From: Flavobacterium amnicola
Lineage (GTDB): Bacteria; Bacteroidota; Bacteroidia; Flavobacteriales; Flavobacteriaceae
Direction of reading: 5' to 3'
Assembly (NCBI RefSeq): GCF_004122165.1
Contig: NZ_SBKO01000001.1
Location: forward strand, 496,001-560,000
DNA length: 64,000 nt
In this document: one piece after another, positions 27,837-37,298 of the stretch
Layout of the letters: each line of letters begins with the position of its first letter
How positions within the stretch are numbered: position 1 is the first letter of the stretch
The notes under the pieces: model-generated
What the model saw: the letters and a program-made list of their open reading frames with translations, nothing else
The model's database searches: none
What the model was told of the DNA's origin: nothing
Translations under genes and position numbers: made by a program

Positions 27837-29087
27837 ATGCAATTAAAGCGAGTAGTAGTAACAGGATTAGGCGCACTTACACCAATTGGAAATAATATTC
27901 AAGAATATTGGGACGGATTAGTAAACGGAAAAAGTGGTGCTGCTCCTATCACGTATTATGATACCGAAAAACACAAAACCAAGTTTGCTTGTGAGGTAAA
28001 AAACTTCAATATTGAAGAATTTATCGACCGAAAAGAAGCAAGACGAATGGATAAATTTGCTCAGTATGCTATTGTTGCGGGTGAGCAAGCGATTGCCGAT
28101 GCGGGAATAACAGACACTAACATCAACAAACAACGTGTTGGGGTTATTTGGGGTGCTGGAATTGGAGGTTTGGAAACTTTTCAAGAAGAAGTACTTAGTT
28201 ATGCTAAAGGTGATGGAACGCCTCGTTTCAATCCTTTTTTTATACCAAAAATGATTGCCGATATTGCCCCTGCTCATATTTCTATGCGTAATGGTTTTAT
28301 GGGGCCTAACTATACAACTGTTTCTGCTTGTGCCTCATCTGCAAATGCAATGATTGACGCTTTCAACTACATTCGTTTAGGAATGTGTGATGTAATTGTT
28401 TCTGGAGGATCAGAAGCAGCGGTTACTATTGCAGGTATGGGAGGATTTAACTCTATGCAAGCCTTATCAACAAGAAACGAATCGCCTGAAACGGCTTCAA
28501 GACCTTTTGATGCAAACAGAGATGGATTTGTTTTAGGAGAAGGTGCTGGTGCTTTAGTTTTTGAAGAATATGAACATGCCAAAGCACGTGGTGCTAAAAT
28601 ATATTGTGAAGTTGGTGGTGGTGGAATGTCCTCTGACGCATACCATTTAACCGCTCCACATCCAGACGGAATTGGTGTAATTGCCGTAATGGAAAACACC
28701 TTACGCGATGCAGGAATGAAACCTGAAGATGTTGACCACATCAATACGCATGGTACTTCTACACCTCTTGGTGATGTTGCCGAATTGAAAGCGATTAGTC
28801 ATGTTTTTGGCGCTCATGCTAAAAACATCAACATTAACTCAACCAAATCGATGACAGGACACTTATTGGGTGCGGCTGGTGCTATTGAAGCAATTGCTTC
28901 TATTTTAGCGATGAAATATGGCATCGTTCCTCCAACCATTAATCATACTACTGTAGACGAAAACATTGATCCTTCGTTAAACTTAACGTTAAACAAAGCG
29001 CAAAAAAGAGACATCAAAGTAGCGATGAGTAATACCTTTGGTTTTGGTGGACACAACGCTTGTGTCTTATTCAAAAAAATCGATTAA
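27837..29087 (+). CDS. fabF: beta-ketoacyl-ACP synthase II
   Basis: This condensing enzyme elongates acyl-ACP with malonyl-ACP. The Cys-His-His catalytic set is visible: TVSACASSANAM, NTHGTSTPLGD and MTGHLLGAAGA. The start at MQLKRVVVTGLGALTPIG is the family's normal N-terminus; an upstream in-frame start would add 13 unrelated residues. The length of 416 residues is standard. rnc starts 6 nt downstream and is co-transcribed. Confidence 0.97.
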   Translation: MQLKRVVVTGLGALTPIGNNIQEYWDGLVNGKSGAAPITYYDTEKHKTKFACEVKNFNIEEFIDRKEARRMDKFAQYAIVAGEQAIADAGITDTNINKQRVGVIWGAGIGGLETFQEEVLSYAKGDGTPRFNPFFIPKMIADIAPAHISMRNGFMGPNYTTVSACASSANAMIDAFNYIRLGMCDVIVSGGSEAAVTIAGMGGFNSMQALSTRNESPETASRPFDANRDGFVLGEGAGALVFEEYEHAKARGAKIYCEVGGGGMSSDAYHLTAPHPDGIGVIAVMENTLRDAGMKPEDVDHINTHGTSTPLGDVAELKAISHVFGAHAKNININSTKSMTGHLLGAAGAIEAIASILAMKYGIVPPTINHTTVDENIDPSLNLTLNKAQKRDIKVAMSNTFGFGGHNACVLFKKID

Positions 29088-29093
29088 TCCTTT

Positions 29094-29837
29094 ATGAGAA
29101 TTATCAAAAAAATATTTTCATCTTCCCGTTCTACCGAGGACGGGATTTTTTTTGATAAACTCGAAAAATTACTCGGATTTAAACCCAACAATCTTAATCA
29201 TTATCGAAAAGCTTTTACCCATCGTTCCATGAATAAAATGGACGAAAAAGGAAATGCCATTAGCTATGAACGCTTGGAATTTCTGGGAGATGCCATGCTC
29301 GGTTCGGTAATTGCTGCTCATTTATTCAACAAAGTTCCAAACGGAGACGAAGGCTATTTGACTAAAATGCGTTCCAAAATTGTTTCTCGAGAACATTTAA
29401 ACGAATTGGGCAAAGACTTTAACCTCATTCAATTTGTAGAAAGTAAAGTTTCTCCTCAGCATTTTGGAGAAAACGTACACGGAAATATCTTTGAAGCTTT
29501 TATCGGCGCGATATATTTGGACAAAGGATTTGTGTTTTGTGAAAAATTTATTCATAAAAAAATCATCAAACCTTATGTCGATATTGATCGATTGGAAGGC
29601 AAAGTAATCAGCTATAAAAGTTTGTTGATTGAATGGTGTCAGAAGGAAAAAAAATCCTTCACATATGAAATTTATGATGACAACGGCACTGGTAGTCAGA
29701 AGTTTTTTGGGGTGAAATTACACATTGACAATAAAGTAATCGCGAAAGCGCGAGCTACTTCCAAAAAGAAGGCAGAAGAAATTGCCTCCAAACGTGCTTA
29801 TTTTGTTTTTCAGCAGAAAATCGACAATAATTCATAA
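29094..29837 (+). CDS. rnc: ribonuclease III
   Basis: This is a double-strand-specific endoribonuclease for rRNA and mRNA processing. The signature ERLEFLGDAMLGSVIAAHLF lies near residue 60, with further catalytic acidic residues in GNIFEAFIGAIYLD. A C-terminal double-stranded RNA-binding domain runs from about residue 175 to the end. The 247-residue length is normal. It is the second gene of the fabF-rnc unit. Confidence 0.96.
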   Translation: MRIIKKIFSSSRSTEDGIFFDKLEKLLGFKPNNLNHYRKAFTHRSMNKMDEKGNAISYERLEFLGDAMLGSVIAAHLFNKVPNGDEGYLTKMRSKIVSREHLNELGKDFNLIQFVESKVSPQHFGENVHGNIFEAFIGAIYLDKGFVFCEKFIHKKIIKPYVDIDRLEGKVISYKSLLIEWCQKEKKSFTYEIYDDNGTGSQKFFGVKLHIDNKVIAKARATSKKKAEEIASKRAYFVFQQKIDNNS

Positions 29838-29840
29838 AAA

Positions 29841-29879
29841 AATTAGAAGTCATTTCCTTTTCGAAAACAACTTCTAATT
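29841..29879. terminator. bidirectional terminator between rnc and T9SS gene
   Basis: AATTAGAAGT pairs with ACTTCTAATT across a 19-nt loop between two convergent genes. Confidence 0.5.
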
Positions 29880-29895
29880 CCTTCTCCATTTTTAT

Positions 29896-32800
29896 TTATT
29901 GTTTTAATATTCTTTTGACCGATTTATAATCGTCACTTTCTATTACTAATAAATATGAACCTTGAGCCAATTCTGAAAGATCCAATTGCACTTCATTTGA
30001 ATTCAATACTGAAGGTTTTTTATTGGCAATAATTCTACCTCTCAAATCGATAATTTGCATTTTTGCCGAACTAAGAGTAGTGCTTGACGAAATAGTTATT
30101 ATTCCGTTAGTAGGATTTGGATACACATTTAATCCTAAAAACTCATGGGTATTGACACTTAACGGTGGATCTACAATTACGGTCATAGGTATATTAGCAG
30201 GAGCCATTCGAGCACAATCGTTAGTAAAGGTCACTCTTGCATTCCAAACCCCTTCTGCTGTACTTCCATCTTGAATATTTGTAATTGATGGATTTGAATT
30301 CCCTCTGGAAACTCCAATTGGATCAAACCACTCAATTGTTCCAACATATAAATTGGACGGAATTTGCAATTCTAAATTCGCTCCTTGATTCACTACAACA
30401 CTATTTCCAGTAGTAAAACTACCTCCATTAATTTTATATTGAGTCGTTCCTGTTAAATTTGGATTGGTTGGATGAATCGTTACTGTTACCGTTTGTGCTT
30501 TTATAGGAAATCCGACAGGTGTAATGGTTATGGTATGTGTTCCTGCTGGCAAATTGCTAATGTTTACGGTGACGTTTCCATCGGCAGTAATGATTGCCGG
30601 AGAAAAACTAACCGTAGCACCTAAAGGCTGACCTGTTGCAGTATATGATATCGAATTGCATCCGTGTACATTGTTTGAAAAAGTAAAAGAGGCATTGGTT
30701 CCTTGACAAGCAGTAAGGGTGTTTGCTCCTGTGTTTGCAAAATCAACATCTGGTTTTACGATTTCGCACCAAGCAAAATCGACATTTCCTTGTGTAATGG
30801 TCACGTGGTTTTCGTTTGTAGGTGGTAAATACCAGTTTTTGAATGGCGTAGTATTTGTGGTGGTAGTGGTGGTACCATCCCATGGTAAATCCTTTGCCCC
30901 CATATTAATATTGAAATAATAATTGGGCTGATTGTTTGTAATAACACCGCCTACATTCAAAGCCATTCCGCTCACTGCCGGAATAAAACTAAATTTATCA
31001 GCTTTCATGGCTCCCAAGAAATTCGTCAAAACAGGATCTCCGGGTGGAAGTGAATCTGCCAAACCACTCATGTCAAATAATCCTCCTGGAGAAGAATCGA
31101 CACCATTACTCCCAGCGCTTTGTTTCGCCGTAGCTAAAAAAGAATCTTGGGTAATCCAGAAAAATATTTGCGCCTGAATATCAACATCCACAATGGTTTC
31201 TTGCACATTGGCATTGGGCATAAATTCGCAAAACGTCATGGCTCTTGTGTTGATAATGGCAAAGACATCACCCGTATCGATATTGGCTTGACTGGAAGAA
31301 GTTCCAATAAAATCGAAACCAGGATTAATATCATTGTTGTTTTTATCTTTAAATTTTGCCAAAGCTCCACTCCCATTAATCATAGAAACATTTCTAGTAG
31401 TTTGTGGAAAACCCATCGTGTTCATTCTGTTTTGGAAATTATTTCGAATACCTGGATAACCCGTAGGCGTTAATGGTAATCCTGAAGAAGGCACTATAGG
31501 ATCATCTCCTAAGGCTGCTCCTGCTCCCGCTGAAATATGAGCTTGAAAATGGTCCACCAACATCTGTTTGGCTGCCGGAGAACGAAGCATACTATTGATT
31601 AATGGTTTTACTCCATCAGAATCCCCATAACCATAAGCGAAATAATTGAACAAGTGTTGTAATCCGATAGGAACATTGGCACCATAATGAGGAGAATCAA
31701 AAGAAATCCAAAGTCTAGTTTGATGATTTAATGTATTTTGTTCCATAAAACGTAAGGCATACCTTGAAATCAATCCACCCATACTTGGACCAATAATGAT
31801 ATTTTGTTCGGTCCCCACTTTTTGAGCGTTTAGGGTTTCAATTACAGTAACTACTGATAAAGCATTTCTTTCAATAAAATCGGCTCCACCATCTACCACC
31901 CTTCCTAATGAATTGGTATAGTTTGGAAAATTAACGACAACAATATCATAGCCTTCTTCATTTCTAATGCGATCCCCTAAATTTCGGGTAACGCCTCCAC
32001 CATCAACGTAGGTCAGCAAATTGTACACTGCAGTTGTATTTCTACCATCCGTAGGATCGAATCCATCAATCACATAAATAGGTTTATCAAAAACTCCATC
32101 AGGACTGTTAAAGATTTCATATTCACATTTTCCTGCCGACAAATCAGTTTCACCATATAATGCCAAATCGGGAGTTCTTGTGGCAGTAATTAGGTTTATC
32201 GTTCGTCTGAATAATCTTGCTACATCCGCATTTGAATACGATACGGTTAAAATTGATTTTCGGGTTATTACCTTTCCATTTTCGAAGTGAATTTCAAATT
32301 GCAGTGCTTTTTGTCCTTCAGAAGGATAATTTACAGCAATACCTTTGTCCAATTCTGTCAGAACAAATCCTTTTCCGTCATCAAAGTTTGTTTTTATAAA
32401 TGCAATTTTATCATTGGTAGTATTGACAAACATATTGCTATCCAACACAAAAGTTGTATTAACTCCTTTCTTTCTAATGGCTAAGGGAGCAACAATGGTA
32501 TTGGAATACTTATCAAAAACATATTCGTTTGATGTTCTTGTGGCTTTACTTGCGTCAATGACATACAATCCTTTATTGTAGGCCTCTTTACTGGGCACTT
32601 CGAATTCGGTGTGAATCAATCCTATTTTTAAAACAGGCGATGCATTTTCAATTTTCATTTCCGATGCGATCAAATCGGCGTTTTGAAATCTTTTTTGGGT
32701 GTCGGCTTTTGAAAGTTCTTCATAAGATTCATGCAGATTGTACATGTTGTAACTTTCGCTTTTTTTACCTAGAACAGTGAAGGGTTTTACATCTGTTACT

Positions 32801-32919
32801 AATAAAGAGGTTTTCATTCCAGTTCTGTCGAAATTGGAAAAATCGACTTTCTTTTTATTTTGTGATTGCACCCCAAATGCAATAAATAAAAAGAAAAACC
32901 AATAGTAATTTTTGGTCAT
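29896..32919 (-). CDS. T9SS-secreted lipase/esterase-like protein
   Basis: This 1007-residue protein is exported by Sec (signal FFFLFIAFGVQSQ) and then by type IX secretion. The C-terminal about 80 residues form a type A sorting domain: NVYPNPTNGIITI, then IIDLRGR, and GSYLLVIES with a basic end. The middle (about residues 270-440) resembles an alpha/beta hydrolase: PIYVIDGFDPTDGR, then IIIGPSMGGLISRYALR, a GxSxG nucleophile elbow, and DSPHYGANVP. Between lies a stretch of Ig-like beta domains. A surface or released esterase is likely; the substrate is unknown. A palindromic motif lies 39-50 nt upstream. Confidence 0.8.
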   Translation of the reverse strand: MTKNYYWFFFLFIAFGVQSQNKKKVDFSNFDRTGMKTSLLVTDVKPFTVLGKKSESYNMYNLHESYEELSKADTQKRFQNADLIASEMKIENASPVLKIGLIHTEFEVPSKEAYNKGLYVIDASKATRTSNEYVFDKYSNTIVAPLAIRKKGVNTTFVLDSNMFVNTTNDKIAFIKTNFDDGKGFVLTELDKGIAVNYPSEGQKALQFEIHFENGKVITRKSILTVSYSNADVARLFRRTINLITATRTPDLALYGETDLSAGKCEYEIFNSPDGVFDKPIYVIDGFDPTDGRNTTAVYNLLTYVDGGGVTRNLGDRIRNEEGYDIVVVNFPNYTNSLGRVVDGGADFIERNALSVVTVIETLNAQKVGTEQNIIIGPSMGGLISRYALRFMEQNTLNHQTRLWISFDSPHYGANVPIGLQHLFNYFAYGYGDSDGVKPLINSMLRSPAAKQMLVDHFQAHISAGAGAALGDDPIVPSSGLPLTPTGYPGIRNNFQNRMNTMGFPQTTRNVSMINGSGALAKFKDKNNNDINPGFDFIGTSSSQANIDTGDVFAIINTRAMTFCEFMPNANVQETIVDVDIQAQIFFWITQDSFLATAKQSAGSNGVDSSPGGLFDMSGLADSLPPGDPVLTNFLGAMKADKFSFIPAVSGMALNVGGVITNNQPNYYFNINMGAKDLPWDGTTTTTTNTTPFKNWYLPPTNENHVTITQGNVDFAWCEIVKPDVDFANTGANTLTACQGTNASFTFSNNVHGCNSISYTATGQPLGATVSFSPAIITADGNVTVNISNLPAGTHTITITPVGFPIKAQTVTVTIHPTNPNLTGTTQYKINGGSFTTGNSVVVNQGANLELQIPSNLYVGTIEWFDPIGVSRGNSNPSITNIQDGSTAEGVWNARVTFTNDCARMAPANIPMTVIVDPPLSVNTHEFLGLNVYPNPTNGIITISSSTTLSSAKMQIIDLRGRIIANKKPSVLNSNEVQLDLSELAQGSYLLVIESDDYKSVKRILKQ

Positions 32920-32955
32920 AATGTAGTTTTTTGGTTGGTTTGTTTTTGGCTAACT

Positions 32956-32971
32956 ATTATGCATGCATAGT
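32956..32971. promoter_or_regulatory. palindromic motif upstream of T9SS gene
   Basis: ATTATGCATGCATAGT contains the perfect palindrome TATGCATGCATA (32958-32969). It matches 14 of 16 bases of a motif upstream of the TonB receptor at 52040. Confidence 0.45.
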
Positions 32972-33045
32972 AATTTTCTTACACAATTTAAATATAATTT
33001 TCTAATAATCAAATTTTTAACAGTTTATTTAAATTAAACGTAATA

Positions 33046-33071
33046 AAAAAAGCCTCGCAATGCGAGGCTTT
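33046..33071 (-). terminator. pruA terminator
   Basis: AAAGCCTCGCA and TGCGAGGCTTT form a perfect 11-bp stem; on the leftward strand a T-run follows. Confidence 0.85.
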
Positions 33072-33096
33072 CTGAGTATGTCTATTTTAGGAGGGA

Positions 33097-34722
33097 TTAT
33101 CCCAAAAACGGATATCCGTAATGTTCCGGAGTCACAAACGTTTCTTTGATGGTTCTTGGAGAAACCCAACGTAATAAGTTTTGTGCAGAACCTGCTTTGT
33201 CATTAGTTCCTGAAGCTCTTGCTCCACCGAATGGTTGCATTCCCACTACAGCTCCTGTTGGTTTGTCATTGATATAGAAGTTACCCGCAGCGTTTTGTAA
33301 GGCTACAGTTGCTTCTTCAATAGCATAACGATCGGTACTTAAAACAGCACCCGTTAACGCGTATTCTGAAGTTTGATCTACTAAAGTTAATGTTTCAGCC
33401 CATTTTGCATCTTCATATACATAAATGGTAATTACTGGTCCGAAAAGTTCCGTTTCCATTGTTGCATATTTCGGATTTGTTGTTACGATAACCGTTGGCT
33501 CTACAAACCATCCTTTTGATTTATCGTAGTTTCCACCAACAATAATTTCAGCATCTGAATCTTGCTTAGCTTGATCGATATATTTTGCTAATTTATCAAA
33601 AGAACCTTCATGAATTACTGCAGTAACGAAGTTGGAGAAATCTTCTGGCGATCCCATTTTCATTGTAGCTACATCTGCAATTAATTGTTCTTTAACTGCT
33701 GGCCACATCGATTGTGGAATATATGCTCTTGAAGCTGCCGAACATTTTTGCCCTTGAAATTCAAAAGCACCACGCGTAATTGCCGTGGTCACTTGCTTTA
33801 CATTTGCCGATGGATGAGCGATTACGAAATCTTTTCCACCTGTTTCACCTACAATTCTTGGGTATGTTTTATATCTGTGAATGTTTTCTCCGATTTTTTT
33901 CCAAATTTCTTTGAAGATAAATGTCGAACCAGTATAGTGAATTCCAGCAAAATCTGGAGACGCTAAAACAGTATCTGTAATCATCACTGGATCACCAAAA
34001 ACAACATTAATTACTCCGTCTGGAACTCCAGCTTCTTTGAAAACATCAATAATTACTTTTGCAGAAAATACTTGGCTATCACTTGGTTTCCAAACAACCA
34101 CATTACCCATTAAAGCTGCACTCGCCGGTAAATTTGCTGCAATAGCCGTAAAGTTAAATGGAGTCACTGCATACACAAAACCTTCTAATGGTCGGTACTC
34201 TACACGGTTCCACATATCTGAAGTGGAAGCCGGTTGGTCTGCGTAAATTTGTGTCATGAACTCTACGTTAAAACGTAGGAAGTCGATTAATTCACAAGAC
34301 GCATCAATTTCTGCTTGGTGAATCGTTTTAGATTGCGCAATCATGGTTGCCGCATTTATTTTTGCTCTATACGGTCCCGCGATTAATTCCGCCGCTTTTA
34401 AAAAGATAGCTGCCCGTTGTTCCCAAGCCATATTCGCCCATTTTGTTCTGCTTTCTAAAGCATTAGCAATGGCTTTTTCAACATGAGATTTCTCAGCTAA
34501 ATGATACGTTCCCACAACATGTTGGTGATCGTGTGGCGCCGACATATTTCTGGTGTTTCCGGTAAAAATTTCTTCTGAACCAATATACAATGGCACATCA
34601 ATTTTCGAATTCCACATCGCTTTGTAAGCTTCTAAAACTCTTGTTTTTTCTGGAGAATTTGGTGCGTAACCTTTAACGGGCTCGTTTACCGCTTTTGGTA
34701 TATTAAAAAATCCTTTTAACAT
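33097..34722 (-). CDS. pruA: L-glutamate gamma-semialdehyde dehydrogenase
   Basis: This enzyme oxidises glutamate semialdehyde (from proline) to glutamate with NAD. It is an aldehyde-dehydrogenase-superfamily member of 541 residues. The catalytic Glu is in VGETGGKDFV and the catalytic Cys in FEFQGQKCSAASRAY. FNFTAIAANLPASAAL is the coenzyme-binding part. It is monofunctional; no proline dehydrogenase domain is fused and putA is not adjacent. Confidence 0.96.
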   Translation of the reverse strand: MLKGFFNIPKAVNEPVKGYAPNSPEKTRVLEAYKAMWNSKIDVPLYIGSEEIFTGNTRNMSAPHDHQHVVGTYHLAEKSHVEKAIANALESRTKWANMAWEQRAAIFLKAAELIAGPYRAKINAATMIAQSKTIHQAEIDASCELIDFLRFNVEFMTQIYADQPASTSDMWNRVEYRPLEGFVYAVTPFNFTAIAANLPASAALMGNVVVWKPSDSQVFSAKVIIDVFKEAGVPDGVINVVFGDPVMITDTVLASPDFAGIHYTGSTFIFKEIWKKIGENIHRYKTYPRIVGETGGKDFVIAHPSANVKQVTTAITRGAFEFQGQKCSAASRAYIPQSMWPAVKEQLIADVATMKMGSPEDFSNFVTAVIHEGSFDKLAKYIDQAKQDSDAEIIVGGNYDKSKGWFVEPTVIVTTNPKYATMETELFGPVITIYVYEDAKWAETLTLVDQTSEYALTGAVLSTDRYAIEEATVALQNAAGNFYINDKPTGAVVGMQPFGGARASGTNDKAGSAQNLLRWVSPRTIKETFVTPEHYGYPFLG

Positions 34723-34775
34723 ATTTATTTGTTTGAATATTAGACAATATAATTACTTTAACCGCAAAAGTTGTA

Positions 34776-34783
34776 CAAAAGTA
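34776..34783 (-). promoter_or_regulatory. -7 element of pruA
   Basis: TACTTTTG on the leftward strand matches TAnnTTTG, 54 nt before the start codon. No clear -33 element. Confidence 0.4.
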
Positions 34784-34833
34784 CAAAGGTTTTTTGAATT
34801 AACTTTGATGGAAATCGAAAGCTTTTAAAAATG

Positions 34834-34866
34834 AAAAATCCCAAATTGTTTGACGAATTTGGGATT
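34834..34866 (-). terminator. terminator of the broken nuclease gene
   Basis: AATCCCAAATT pairs with AATTTGGGATT over an 8-nt loop; a T-run follows on the leftward strand. Confidence 0.8.
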
Positions 34867-34886
34867 ATAAAAGTTAAATCAAATAA

Positions 34887-35903
34887 TTATTTCTGAAAAT
34901 ACAACATTGCAGCATCTAGAAGTTGTTTTTTCAGAGCAACAACACTCTCTATGCCTTTAACATCATGTTTAATACCATTAATTTCAACTGAATAATTATT
35001 TCTTGAACAAAGTATTTTACAGATGATTTTTTTGTTATTATCATCAACTAAAATATTGAAACTATTTTTTTGATCTCTATAAGAAATTCTATCTGCATCA
35101 ATTTCTCTTTTATGAATTAGAATCGTCTTAATTGTATGGTATATTTTTAATTCTTCAGCTGTAGTAATAATTAAACTACCGTTTTTAGATTCTTCCTCAA
35201 TTACTTTCTTGAGTGCTTTTTGAATAGAAGTAGAACTAATTTGTTGTCGTATTTTTAATTTAATCGGGTCAGTCATTCTTTTACCATTCATTCGATTGAA
35301 AATAGCCTTGATAAAATCATCTGAAGGATCATATAACTCATTAGCAAATGCCGCAGAAAAACCTTGTAAGAAATAGAAATCAGTTGCCTCTTCCAGCAAC
35401 TCTTTTATATCAATATTGTTTTTATGTAATTTGGTTAAATCATCAATTAAAGCGTCATTTATTTCATTAAAATCAAATACTAAAAATGGATTTACATTCA
35501 AACTAGTTTCTTTATTTGCTTCATTAGCACTATAAACTCTCCATTCAAGACCATTTGTTAATATTCCAAGTTTACAACTTGGAGTATTAATAAAATAACC
35601 ATTTAATTGCCAAGCTTCTTTATCTGTTAACGTTTTTCCTTATTTTTTACATTCAACAATAATTTCTGGGTTTTTACTTCTAATCAACAACCCAATATCA
35701 GCTTTATCATTTTTTTGTCCCCAACCTGCATTAATTTCGGTAAGCATATCGTCCATTCTGCTGTAGCCCAAAATTTCAATAATTGGCTCAATAAGATATT
35801 GTCTTGTTTGAGCTTCATTAGTACACTTTTCTTCAAGTTTACTAAAATCAATTTTAGCTAATGATTTTTTAATGACATTAGCAATTTGTTTATTTATCGG
35901 CAT
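34887..35903 (-). pseudogene. HsdR_N-type restriction nuclease, one nonsense codon
   Basis: This gene would encode about 338 residues like stand-alone proteins with a type I restriction R-subunit N-terminal domain. Residues 1-87 include EAQTRQYLIEPIIEILGY and the PD-(D/E)XK residues in KADIGLL and EIIVECKK. A TAA stop (35640-35642) follows ECKK directly. The frame then continues without any shift (GKTLTDKEAWQLNGYF, then LGILTNGLEWRVY, typical of the family) to 34887. So only one substitution separates it from an intact gene. Its composition is AT-rich. Possible explanations are a recent pseudogene, read-through or a base-call error. Confidence 0.85.
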
Positions 35904-35976
35904 ACTAGAAATTAATTTAACTTTTGTTAAAGATAAAAAAAACTCCTTATCATAAATTTTTTAAATTGATATAATA

Positions 35977-36006
35977 AAAAAATCCCAAACCTATTGTTTG
36001 GGATTT
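35977..36006 (-). terminator. sucB terminator
   Basis: AAATCCCAAAC pairs with GTTTGGGATTT over 5 nt; a T-run follows on the leftward strand, 20 nt past the sucB stop. Confidence 0.85.
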
Positions 36007-36026
36007 GTATAATAATAAAGCACTTA

Positions 36027-37244
36027 TTACAATTCTAAAGCTTTTCTAGGATTACCTCCCATTAAGATTTCTGTTGGATTTTCTAACGCTTCTTTTACTG
36101 CTACTAAGAAACCAACTGATTCTCGTCCGTCAATGATTCTATGATCGTAAGACAATGCCACAAACATTACCGGAGCGATAACGATTTGTCCGTTTTTCAC
36201 GATAGCTCTGTCTACTACATTGTGCATTCCAAGAATTCCTGATTGCGGAGGATTGATAATTGGAGTCGATAACATCGAACCGAAAACCCCACCATTAGAA
36301 ATCGTGAAGGTACCACCTGTCATTTCATCTACCGTAATTTGTCCGTCACGTGCACGAATCGCCAAACGTTTGATTTCTGCTTCAACACCACGGAACGATA
36401 ATAATTCTGCATTACGCATTACCGGCACCATTAATCCTTTTGGTCCAGAAACCGCTACCGAAATATCACAAAAATCGTAAGAGATTTTCTCTTGACCATC
36501 GATCATAGAGTTTACATCTGGATATAATTGTAAAGCACGCGTTACAGCTTTGGTGAAGAACGACATAAAACCTAATCCCATTTGGTGTTTGGTTTTGAAT
36601 TCTTCTTTGTACTGATCGCGTAATTTATAAATTTCCGTCATGTCTACTTCGTTGAAAGTAGTCAACATCGCTGTTTCGTTTTTAGCCGCTACTAAACGCT
36701 CGGCAACTTTACGACGTAACATCGATAATTTAGATCGTTCAGAACCGCGAGATCCACCCGTTGGCGTTCCCATAGAAGGTACTGCATTCGCAGCATCTTC
36801 AGTCGTAATTCTACCACCTTTTCCAGTTCCTACGATTTCTGAAGGCTGAATGTTTTTCTCTGCTAATATTTTTTTAGCAGCAGGAGAAGCCGAACCTGTT
36901 GCATAAGTAGCTTCTGGAGCAGGAGCTGCTTTAGGCGCTTCCACTTTTTTCTCTTCCGCTTTTGGTGCTTCGGCAACGGCAGCTGAGCCTGTCGAAGTAG
37001 GTTTTGCCCCGTCTGTATCAATTAAACATACTACAGCACCAACGGCAACTGTATCACCTTCTTCTGCCTTAAGTGTAATAATACCGCTTACTTCAGCAGG
37101 TAATTCTAAAGTAGCTTTATCAGAATCAACCTCAGCAATCGCTTGGTCCTTTTCTACATAATCTCCATCTTTTACTAACCAAGTGGCTATTTCTACTTCC
37201 TTGATTGACTCTCCCGGTGAAGGGACTTTCATTTCTAAAATCAT
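36027..37244 (-). CDS. sucB: 2-oxoglutarate dehydrogenase E2 (succinyltransferase)
   Basis: This is the core of the 2-oxoglutarate dehydrogenase complex, transferring succinyl groups to CoA. Order of parts: a lipoyl domain with lysine in EVDSDKATLELPAE (residues 1-80), an Ala/Pro/Glu-rich linker, an E3-binding domain (SPAAKKILAEKNIQPSEI, about residues 120-155), and the catalytic domain ending in YDHRIIDGRESVGFLV with its His and Asp. sucA lies 54 nt upstream. A fragment of an interspersed palindromic repeat is embedded in the linker. Confidence 0.96.
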   Translation of the reverse strand: MILEMKVPSPGESIKEVEIATWLVKDGDYVEKDQAIAEVDSDKATLELPAEVSGIITLKAEEGDTVAVGAVVCLIDTDGAKPTSTGSAAVAEAPKAEEKKVEAPKAAPAPEATYATGSASPAAKKILAEKNIQPSEIVGTGKGGRITTEDAANAVPSMGTPTGGSRGSERSKLSMLRRKVAERLVAAKNETAMLTTFNEVDMTEIYKLRDQYKEEFKTKHQMGLGFMSFFTKAVTRALQLYPDVNSMIDGQEKISYDFCDISVAVSGPKGLMVPVMRNAELLSFRGVEAEIKRLAIRARDGQITVDEMTGGTFTISNGGVFGSMLSTPIINPPQSGILGMHNVVDRAIVKNGQIVIAPVMFVALSYDHRIIDGRESVGFLVAVKEALENPTEILMGGNPRKALEL

Positions 37245-37298
37245 CGGTTATAATTTTATAAAGTGTTGTTATTTATCTGATTATCAAAAATACAATTT

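Noticed and set aside
27643..27876. A leftward 77-residue hydrophobic frame between acpP and fabF
   Set aside because: It overlaps the acpP terminator and the fabF start, and its hydrophobicity comes from AT-rich non-coding sequence.
30719..31473. Several rightward frames of 60-108 codons inside the T9SS gene
   Set aside because: They are antisense shadows of a gene with clear domains and have no start context or family resemblance.
34887..35501. A separate gene starting at TTG 35501
   Set aside because: The reading frame continues upstream without a break to a single TAA and then into the nuclease N-terminus, so it is the second half of one interrupted gene.
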